Positions 6,912 to 11,330 of a stretch of 11,330 nt of DNA are shown here, piece by piece. Numbering within the stretch: position 1 is the first letter of the stretch; each line of letters begins with the position of its first letter. Both the position numbers and the translations under genes were made by a program. This DNA is from Trueperaceae bacterium (GTDB lineage: Bacteria; Deinococcota; Deinococci; Deinococcales; Trueperaceae): NCBI GenBank assembly GCA_029210865.1, contig JARGGE010000051.1, forward strand, positions 1 to 11,330, in the 5' to 3' direction. Under the pieces are notes generated by a model. It saw only the letters and a list, made by a program, of their open reading frames with translations. It was not told the origin of the DNA and made no database searches.

Positions 6912-9038
6912 TCAGTCCGGCCGGGCCGCCGCGAGCCGCGCCTCGACGCGCTCGATGCCGTCCGCGAGCAGCACCGCCACGTCGCGCACCGGCACCGCCC
7001 CCTCGACCTGCGCTTCGGTGGCCGAACCGAGCATCGAGCGGCAGAAGGGGCAGCCGGTGGCGACCACGCTCGCGCCGGTAGCGACCGCCTCCGCGTAGCG
7101 CACGTCGGCCACCTTGGCGTCGCCGTCCTCCTCCTCCTTCCAGAACTGGGCCCCGCCCGCGCCGCAGCAGAAGCTCTTGGTCCCGTGCCGCGGCATCTCG
7201 GTGAGCTGCGCCCCGGCGGCGGCCAAGACCTGCCGCGGCGCCTCGACGATCCCGTGGTGGCGCGCCGTGTAGCAGGGGTCGTGGAAGGTGACGCGCTGGT
7301 CGCCGGCGACCGGCGGGAGCGCCCCCTCGGCGACGAGCATCGCCAGGAAGTCGGTGTGGTGGATCACGTCGTAGTCGCCGCCGAGCTGCGGGTACTCGGC
7401 CGCGAGCGTGTGGAAGCAGTGCGGGCAGGCGGTGACCACCTTCTTGCGCTTCGACGCGTCGGTGGCGTGCGCCGCGAGCGCCTCGTTCAGCACGAGCACG
7501 TTCTCGCTGGCGAGCTGGTAGTAGAGGTACTCGTTGCCGGCGCGGCGCGCGGGGTCGCCGGTGCAGCGCTCCCCCTTGCCGAGCACCGCGTAGTGCACGC
7601 CGGCCCGCTCCAGCAGCCGCGCCATCGCGCGCGTGGTCGCCTGCGCGACCGGGTCGTAGCTGCCCGCGCACCCCACGTAGAACAGGACCTCGAAGTCGGG
7701 GCGCTCCGCCACGGTCGGCACCGCCACGTCGAGGCCCTCGGTCCAGTCGAGCCGCTTGTCCGGCGCCAGGCCCCACGGGTTGCCGTTGCGCTCCATACCT
7801 CGGAACGCCGCCTGCAGCGCGTCGGGGAAGTCGCCCTCGGTCATGACCGCGTAGCGGCGCAGGTCGACGACGTCGATCATCGGCTCGCACCCCACCGGGC
7901 AGACGTCCATGCAGGCGCCGCAGGTGGTGCAGGCCCAGACCGCCTCGGGGGCGATCGCGAAGGCGGTCAGCGGCCGCGGGCTCGCTTCGCCGCCGGCGAA
8001 GCCGGCGGCGTTCGCCACCAGCTCGTAGCGCTTGTTGATCTCGAGCGCCGACGGGCTGAGCGCCTTGCCGGTCTGGTTGGCGGGGCACACCTCGCTGCAG
8101 CGGTGGCACTGGATGCAGGCGTAGGCGTCGAGGACCTGCGGCACGCGCAGGTGCTCGAGGTGGCTGACGCCGAAGCGTTCGGCCTCCTCGTCTTCGAGGT
8201 CGAGCGGTTCGAGCACGCCGTAGGGCACGGGGGTGAAGTCGGGCATGCGGCGGTCGAGCGCCAGGTTCACCGGCGCGGTGAACAGGTGCAGGTGCTTCGA
8301 GCGCGGGAAGTACGGCAGGAAGGCGAGGATCAGGCCGATCGCCCCCCACCAGCCCACGTGCCAGCCGACCATGCGCCCCTCGCCGAAGCCCACCGCCGCC
8401 GCGATCGCGCTCGCCACGGGCTGCCACGGGTCGAGGTGCCCCTCGGCGGCCAGGTGGAAGCCCTCGCCGACCAGGCGGAAGCCCACGTGCAGCAGGATGA
8501 AGACGCCGACGATCAGGCTGTCGCGCTGCACGCCGCCGCTCGCGACCGCCTCGTGCAGCTGCACCCGCGGGCCGCCCGGGCTCAGCCGCGGGTCGCGCGC
8601 GCCGAAGCGCCGTACCAGCAGCCAAGCGACGCCCACCAGGACCAGCGCACCGAAGACGTCGGCGCCCAAGCGGAACAGGTCGCCGACCACGCCGAAGCGC
8701 AGCCACGCCAACCAGGCCGGCGCCACCAACCCCTTGATGCCGTCGACCACGTTGACGAGCAGGTAGAAGACGAACCCGTAGAAGACGAACGAGTGGAAGA
8801 ACGACACCCACGGGCGCCCCTTGAAGACGGTCACCTGCGAGACGGTGCGCACGAGCGCGGAGCCGGCGCGCTGCGGCAGCCGGTCCCAACGCGGGATGGC
8901 GAACGCGCGCTGGTCGCGCGCGAACGCGCGGTCGCCGCGCCCCACCACGAGGACCACCCGTCGGAAGCCGACGTAGGCGTACCAGCCGCAAGCGGCCGCG
9001 AAGACGACGAACAGGAGCTTCTCGGGCAGCGTGAGCAC
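6912..9038 (-). CDS. EtfD/HdrD-like membrane heme and iron-sulfur oxidoreductase
   Basis: This 708-aa protein fuses a membrane cytochrome-b-like domain, two ferredoxin clusters and two CCG domains. Fusions of this type, such as mycobacterial Rv0338c (EtfD), are thought to pass electrons from the electron transfer flavoprotein of fatty-acid oxidation to menaquinone. Membrane segments lie at about 6-32, 82-98, 126-142, 174-190 and 227-243, with likely heme histidines (H82, H184, H227). They are followed by FPRSKHLHLFTAPVN. Cluster 1 is CIQCHRCSEVCP (C308-C318) and cluster 2 is CTTCGACMDVCP (C370-C380). CCG domain cysteines are C457, C538/C541, C589, C624/C625 (CCGAGG) and C663/C666 (GCPFC). The start is GTG at 9038, fixed by GGAGG 5 nt upstream. 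No etfAB is visible nearby. A lactate- or glycolate-oxidase-type partner is an alternative. The linker between the clusters is encoded by a palindromic patch (7984-8016). Confidence 0.9.
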   Translation of the reverse strand: MLTLPEKLLFVVFAAACGWYAYVGFRRVVLVVGRGDRAFARDQRAFAIPRWDRLPQRAGSALVRTVSQVTVFKGRPWVSFFHSFVFYGFVFYLLVNVVDGIKGLVAPAWLAWLRFGVVGDLFRLGADVFGALVLVGVAWLLVRRFGARDPRLSPGGPRVQLHEAVASGGVQRDSLIVGVFILLHVGFRLVGEGFHLAAEGHLDPWQPVASAIAAAVGFGEGRMVGWHVGWWGAIGLILAFLPYFPRSKHLHLFTAPVNLALDRRMPDFTPVPYGVLEPLDLEDEEAERFGVSHLEHLRVPQVLDAYACIQCHRCSEVCPANQTGKALSPSALEINKRYELVANAAGFAGGEASPRPLTAFAIAPEAVWACTTCGACMDVCPVGCEPMIDVVDLRRYAVMTEGDFPDALQAAFRGMERNGNPWGLAPDKRLDWTEGLDVAVPTVAERPDFEVLFYVGCAGSYDPVAQATTRAMARLLERAGVHYAVLGKGERCTGDPARRAGNEYLYYQLASENVLVLNEALAAHATDASKRKKVVTACPHCFHTLAAEYPQLGGDYDVIHHTDFLAMLVAEGALPPVAGDQRVTFHDPCYTARHHGIVEAPRQVLAAAGAQLTEMPRHGTKSFCCGAGGAQFWKEEEDGDAKVADVRYAEAVATGASVVATGCPFCRSMLGSATEAQVEGAVPVRDVAVLLADGIERVEARLAAARPD
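7984..8016. repeat. Cluster of overlapping palindromes inside coding sequence
   Basis: Three inverted repeats overlap: GCTTCGCCG-C-CGGCGAAGC (7984-8002), CGCCGCCGGC-GAA-GCCGGCGGCG (7988-8010) and GGCGAA...TTCGCC (7995-8016). The segment encodes about residues 341-352 of the oxidoreductase (around GFAGGEAS), between the two [4Fe-4S] motifs. Confidence 0.8.
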
Positions 9039-9043
9039 GGGTT

Positions 9044-9048
9044 CCTCC
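9044..9048 (-). promoter_or_regulatory. Shine-Dalgarno of the EtfD-like gene
   Basis: GGAGG on the minus strand, 5 nt before GTG 9038. It places the start at the first residues of a membrane segment; the open frame further upstream (to 9161) has no such signal. Confidence 0.85.
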
Positions 9049-9065
9049 AGAGCGGGTCTGCGGGC

Positions 9066-9071
9066 ATCGTA
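9066..9071 (-). promoter_or_regulatory. Putative -10 box of the EtfD-like gene
   Basis: Minus-strand TACGAT, 27 nt upstream of the GTG. A start about 7 nt downstream leaves a short leader that contains the Shine-Dalgarno. No clear -35 is present. Confidence 0.4.
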
Positions 9072-9182
9072 CCCGCCGCCTTCGGCGTCCGACCCGGGGC
9101 CGCTGGCCCCCCGCTCGCCTCGACCGGGCCGGGTGTGTACGAAACGTAAAGTAGGCCACATCCGCCCGGGTCGCGCAGGCCC

Positions 9183-9188
9183 TATGTT
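9183..9188 (+). promoter_or_regulatory. -10 candidate for the small transcript
   Basis: TATGTT fits TANNNT and lies about 15 nt before the Shine-Dalgarno of the small reading frame. The -35 position is not recognisable, so this is tentative. Confidence 0.3.
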
Positions 9189-9208
9189 GCTGGCACCACG
9201 GAAGGGAG

Positions 9209-9262
9209 GTGGTCCGTATCAAACGACTTAACGTGACCGGTGGAGGTTCCCGTCGAGGGTAA
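9209..9262 (+). CDS. Tiny reading frame with strong Shine-Dalgarno (hypothetical)
   Basis: A frame ending in IKRLNVTGGGSRRG and TAA (9260-9262) follows a near-perfect Shine-Dalgarno, GGGAGGTGG (9204-9212). The start is unclear. GTG 9209 gives 17 aa but lies within the Shine-Dalgarno, ATC 9218 has ideal spacing (8 nt) but is a very rare start, and GTG 9233 would leave 9 aa. The peptide is basic and glycine-rich. It could be a leader peptide, a real small protein or chance. A second frame from ATG 9184 (MLLAPRKGGGPYQTT, stop 9229-9231) overlaps it but has no Shine-Dalgarno of its own. Confidence 0.3.
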   Translation: MVRIKRLNVTGGGSRRG

Positions 9263-9321
9263 CGCCCCGCACCTCGTGAAGGATCCGGAGCGGATCCCTC
9301 TACTTCGAGACGGGCAACCGA

Positions 9322-9349
9322 AGCGCCCCGAGCATCTGCTCGGGGCGCT
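9322..9349. terminator. Strong hairpin, probable (bidirectional) terminator
   Basis: AGCGCCCCGAGCA-TC-TGCTCGGGGCGCT is a perfect 13-bp inverted repeat. It would close the small plus-strand transcript and could also stop bioY read-through from the other side. Only weak T-richness follows (TTCGGTTG on the minus strand), so it is not a textbook intrinsic terminator. Confidence 0.55.
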
Positions 9350-9368
9350 CCTACGTGTGGGCGTCGGG

Positions 9369-9394
9369 CGTCGGGCGCCGCGCCGCGCCCGACG
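9369..9394. terminator. Hairpin just after bioY
   Basis: CGTCGGGCGC-CGCGCC-GCGCCCGACG has 10-bp perfect arms, beginning 15 nt past the bioY stop on the minus strand. Position and strength suggest a bioY terminator, but there is no T-tract. Confidence 0.5.
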
Positions 9395-9409
9395 GCCAGC
9401 CTCCGGTGC

Positions 9410-9988
9410 TCAGCGCGGCCGCCAGGCCCGGGCGGCGAGCGGCAACAGCGCGGTCGCGACCGCGATCTTGAGCGCGTCGCCCACCAGGAACGGTGCGACG
9501 CCCCAGGCGAAGGCGGTGCGCAGGTCGGGCGCGAGCTGCGCCAACCAGGTCACCCCGAAGGCGTAGATGACGACGTTGCCGACGACCATCGTGGCGGCCG
9601 CCCGCGCCGGGCCCGCCACGCCGCCGCGCTCGGCGAGCGCGCCGACGACGGCGGCGGCCACGACGAAGCCGACGAGGTAGCCGGCGGTCGCGCCGGTGAG
9701 GGCGCTCAGGCCCGCACCGCCGCCGGTGAAGACCGGCAGGCCGGCGGCCCCGACGCCCAGGTAGGCGAGGGTCGTCGCGGCACCGAGGCGGCCGCCGGCA
9801 GCGGCGGCAAGCAGGAGCACGCCGAGGGTCTGACCGGTGATGGGCACGGGGCCGACGACGATCCGCACCTGCGCCAGCAGGGCGAGGAACGCGACGCCCA
9901 GCACCACCTGCACGGCGGTGCGCAGGCCGCGGTGAGGCACCGGCACGAGGCGGTGGAGGATCGGGCGGTGCGAGGCGGTGGGCAGCAT
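9410..9988 (-). CDS. bioY: Biotin ECF transporter substrate-binding subunit BioY
   Basis: This 192-aa membrane protein binds biotin and works with the shared energy-coupling factor (two ATPases and the T subunit) for uptake. About six hydrophobic segments fill the chain after a short basic N-terminus. Family motifs are VPITGQTLGVLLL (48-60), GLPVFTGGGAGLSALTGATAGYLVGF (83-108) and GVAPFLVGDALKIAVA (163-178). The length is normal. The start is ATG at 9988, set by GGAGG (9994-9998) 5 nt upstream; the frame continues further upstream but without family similarity. The other transporter subunits are not in the window, as in organisms that share one energizing module. A possible promoter is at 10037-10042. 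No BirA operator is recognisable. Confidence 0.95.
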   Translation of the reverse strand: MLPTASHRPILHRLVPVPHRGLRTAVQVVLGVAFLALLAQVRIVVGPVPITGQTLGVLLLAAAAGGRLGAATTLAYLGVGAAGLPVFTGGGAGLSALTGATAGYLVGFVVAAAVVGALAERGGVAGPARAAATMVVGNVVIYAFGVTWLAQLAPDLRTAFAWGVAPFLVGDALKIAVATALLPLAARAWRPR

Positions 9989-9993
9989 GGGGT

Positions 9994-9998
9994 CCTCC
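9994..9998 (-). promoter_or_regulatory. Shine-Dalgarno of bioY
   Basis: GGAGG on the minus strand with a 5-nt spacer to ATG 9988; it selects this start over upstream frame extensions. A GCGCCG-AGAA-CGGCGC hairpin (10006-10021) stands just upstream in the leader. Confidence 0.85.
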
Positions 9999-10036
9999 GG
10001 GGGCGGCGCCGAGAACGGCGCGCGGGCATGACCGAC

Positions 10037-10042
10037 AAGGTA
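10037..10042 (-). promoter_or_regulatory. Putative extended -10 box of bioY
   Basis: Minus-strand TGC-TACCTT (TGn plus TANNNT). It would give a leader of about 40 nt containing the hairpin 10006-10021 and the Shine-Dalgarno. It faces away from the thioesterase -10 box, 27 bp apart. Confidence 0.4.
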
Positions 10043-10069
10043 GCACTCGGGCGCGAGCGCCGCCGGGGC

Positions 10070-10075
10070 TATGCT
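10070..10075 (+). promoter_or_regulatory. -10 box of the thioesterase gene (leaderless promoter)
   Basis: TATGCT ends 5 nt before ATG 10081, with no Shine-Dalgarno between, so the mRNA would begin at or beside the start codon. It probably drives both the thioesterase and transketolase genes. Confidence 0.55.
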
Positions 10076-10080
10076 CAGGC

Positions 10081-10758
10081 ATGTCTGCCTCCGACGCTCC
10101 GCCGACGCCGCACGACGACCGCGGCGTCGACGCGCCGTCCACGGCGCCGGACGCCGCGGCTCCAGGGTCGCGCGCCGCGCCGCACGCCGTCGCGGCCCCG
10201 CACCGGGTGGGGCCCCACCCGCACGCGGCACCGCCGGGCACCCCTCGCGCCGTCGACGTCGAGCAACCGCGCCGCGCCGACTGGGTCGTCACCGTCGACG
10301 CCGTCTTCCCGCACCACGCGAACACGCACGGCACGCTCTTCGGCGGGCGCGCGATGGAGCTCATGGACGTCAACGCCGCCATCGCGTGCTACCGCTACTC
10401 GCGCACCGCCGTGGTCACCGCGTCGGCCGAACCGATCGACTTCCGCAACCCGGTGTACGTGGGCGAGATCCTCGAGGTCCGGAGCAAGGTCGTGTGGACC
10501 GGGCGCACCAGCATGATCGTGCGTTGCGAGGTGCACGGCGAGAACCCGCTCACCGGCGAGCGCCGCCTGTGCACGATCGGTCACCTCAACTTCGTCGCGC
10601 TGGGCGCGGACGGCGCCCCCACCCCGGTCCCGCCGCTGCTGCTCGAGAGCGACGAGGACCGCCGCCACCACGCGATCGGCGCCCGCGTCCGCGAGGACAT
10701 CCTGCGCCGCCGCCACCGCCACGACCCGCTCCCCGACGAGCCCCAGGAGGACGCATGA
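10081..10758 (+). CDS. Hotdog-fold acyl-CoA thioesterase
   Basis: This 225-aa protein has a YciA/ACOT-like hotdog domain (about 65-175). Such enzymes release free fatty acids from acyl-CoA. The active-site region is NTHGTLFGGRAMELMDVNAAI (81-101) with the HGxxFGG...MD pattern. It is followed by ASAEPIDFRNPVYVGEILEV (114-133) and the RTSMIVRCEV strand (142-151). The first 62 residues are an unusual Pro/Ala/His-rich, probably disordered tail, and the last 40 are highly charged. The start at 10081 is supported by a -10 box 5 nt upstream; no later ATG or GTG before the domain has a Shine-Dalgarno. The stop overlaps the transketolase start (ATGA), so the two are probably one operon. The acyl substrate cannot be read from the sequence. 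Confidence 0.88.
   Translation: MSASDAPPTPHDDRGVDAPSTAPDAAAPGSRAAPHAVAAPHRVGPHPHAAPPGTPRAVDVEQPRRADWVVTVDAVFPHHANTHGTLFGGRAMELMDVNAAIACYRYSRTAVVTASAEPIDFRNPVYVGEILEVRSKVVWTGRTSMIVRCEVHGENPLTGERRLCTIGHLNFVALGADGAPTPVPPLLLESDEDRRHHAIGARVREDILRRRHRHDPLPDEPQEDA
10745..10750 (+). promoter_or_regulatory. Shine-Dalgarno of tkt
   Basis: AGGAGG lies inside the last codons of the thioesterase gene, 4 nt before ATG 10755. Together with the ATGA overlap it suggests translational coupling. Confidence 0.85.
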
Positions 10759-11330
10759 GCACGCTGCCCACCCCCGACCTCGTGCGCCGCACCGCGAACG
10801 CGGTGCGCGCGCTGACGATCGACGCCACCCAGGCGTCCGGCGACGGCCACCCCGGCATGCCCATGGGGGCGGCCACCATGGGGTACGTGCTGTTCCGGCA
10901 CGCCATGCGCCACGACCCCACCGACCCCCACTGGTGGAACCGCGATCGCTACGTGCAGTCGGCCGGGCACGGCTCGATGCTGCAGTACGCGCTGCTGCAC
11001 CTGAGTGGCTACGACCTCTCGATGGACGACCTGCGCGGCTACCGCCAGTGGGGGAGCCGGACCCCCGGCCACCCCGAGGTGGGCCACACGCCGGGCGTCG
11101 AGACCACCACCGGCCCGCTCGGGCAGGGGATCTCGACGGCCGTGGGGATGGCGCTCGCGGAGGCCCACCTGGCGGCGCGCTTCAACCGCGACGACCTGCG
11201 CGTCGTCGACCACTACACGTACGTGATCGCCGGCGACGGCGACCTGATGGAGGGGGTCTCGAGCGAGGCGAGCAGCCTGGCGGGCCACCTCGGGCTCGGC
11301 AAGCTGATCGTGCTCTACGACGACAACGAC
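10755..11330 (+). CDS. tkt: Transketolase (3' end outside window)
   Basis: This thiamine-diphosphate enzyme moves two-carbon units between sugar phosphates in the pentose phosphate pathway. The first 192 residues of an expected 650 or so are present. Motifs are ASGDGHPGMPMGAA (32-45), SAGHGSMLQYALLHLSGY (73-90), TPGHPEVGHTPGVETTTG (105-122), PLGQG (123-127) and the diphosphate/Mg motif beginning GDGDLMEG (157-164) and ending at YDDND at the edge. All substrate- and cofactor-binding histidines in this part appear intact. The start is set by AGGAGG 4 nt upstream and overlaps the thioesterase stop by 4 nt. Confidence 0.97.
   Translation, partial: MSTLPTPDLVRRTANAVRALTIDATQASGDGHPGMPMGAATMGYVLFRHAMRHDPTDPHWWNRDRYVQSAGHGSMLQYALLHLSGYDLSMDDLRGYRQWGSRTPGHPEVGHTPGVETTTGPLGQGISTAVGMALAEAHLAARFNRDDLRVVDHYTYVIAGDGDLMEGVSSEASSLAGHLGLGKLIVLYDDND

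Larger units (their letters stand above)
9195..9349 (+). ncRNA. Possible small structured transcript
   Basis: An independent transcription unit of about 155 nt is suggested. It would start after the -10 candidate, carry a tiny reading frame, and then fold. CTCG (9273-9276) and AA (9279-9280) can pair with CGAG (9306-9309) and TT (9304-9305), around a perfect GGATCCG-GAG-CGGATCC hairpin (9281-9297). Next comes a small CGG-GCAA-CCG hairpin with a GNRA loop (9311-9320). It ends at a 13-bp hairpin (9322-9349). CACCTC (9270-9275) is complementary to the Shine-Dalgarno GAGGTG (9206-9211) and overlaps the left arm of the first stem, so the two foldings exclude each other. I do not recognise a known riboswitch or ncRNA family. 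Confidence 0.35.
9039..9409. other. 371-bp intergenic region with several signals
   Basis: No ordinary gene fits here. It holds the Shine-Dalgarno and -10 box of the oxidoreductase gene (9044-9071, minus), a small GGGGCC-GCT-GGCCCC repeat (9096-9110) and a TATGTT -10 candidate (9183-9188, plus). After these come a strong Shine-Dalgarno with a tiny reading frame (9204-9262) and three inverted repeats (9281-9297, 9322-9349, 9369-9394). Composition at 9183-9320 is less GC-rich than the flanks. Confidence 0.7.

Noticed and set aside
9096..9110. GGGGCC-GCT-GGCCCC as a regulatory hairpin upstream of the EtfD-like promoter
   Set aside because: A 6-bp all-GC repeat is likely by chance here, and it lies upstream of the likely transcription start.
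6900..9149. Plus-strand open frame of 749 codons opposite the EtfD-like gene
   Set aside because: Shadow of a gene with two ferredoxin motifs and CCG domains on the other strand; no start signal and low-complexity composition.
6775..9222. Minus-strand open frame of 815 codons in another frame over the EtfD-like gene
   Set aside because: Arg/Gly/Ala-rich translation without motifs; the neighbouring frame encodes the real protein.
9202..9262. Remnant of the 16S rRNA 3' end, suggested by the GGAGGTGGTCC-like stretch
   Set aside because: It resembles the complement of the 16S tail only because Shine-Dalgarno sequences do; no rRNA sequence flanks it on either strand.

Overview
This window is very GC-rich (by eye about 70% or more) and densely packed with ordinary bacterial genes whose codons end mostly in G or C. 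The best guess for the source is a Deinococcota bacterium, perhaps Truepera-like. The reasons are the style of the dihydroorotase, the BioY transporter and the Crp/Fnr protein. In addition, several genes have a TANNNT -10 box 5-7 nt before the start codon, which implies leaderless mRNAs, a trait common in Deinococcus and Thermus. This assignment is an inference and is only moderately certain. I see no phage, insertion sequence, CRISPR, tRNA or rRNA.

Layout, left to right. The 3' part of a pyrC dihydroorotase gene (+) enters from the left edge. It converges, with a 24-nt gap, on a minus-strand operon of a Wzz-like chain-length protein followed by a calcineurin-like phosphoesterase (1318-3356). 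Divergent from that operon, across a compact intergenic region with two facing -10 boxes, lies a Crp/Fnr-family regulator (+) whose first codons are a seven-copy 9-bp tandem repeat. Then come three minus-strand genes: a SCO1/SenC copper chaperone-like protein, a PAS-PAS-GAF-HD-GYP cyclic-di-GMP phosphodiesterase, and a membrane-bound heme/iron-sulfur oxidoreductase of the EtfD/HdrD-like type. After a 371-bp gap holding a possible small RNA with a tiny reading frame and several strong hairpins, bioY (-) follows. Divergent from bioY is a hotdog acyl-CoA thioesterase (+), coupled by an ATGA overlap to a transketolase gene that runs off the right edge.

Functionally this is mainly core metabolism (pyrimidine synthesis, the pentose phosphate pathway, biotin uptake, acyl-CoA and electron-transfer chemistry) plus envelope and signalling genes. 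I see no obvious new multi-gene defence or biosynthetic system. The least explained parts are: the gap at 9039-9409; the tandem repeat at the start of the Crp/Fnr gene; the two-hairpin leader of the HD-GYP gene; and a dense palindromic patch inside the oxidoreductase gene.
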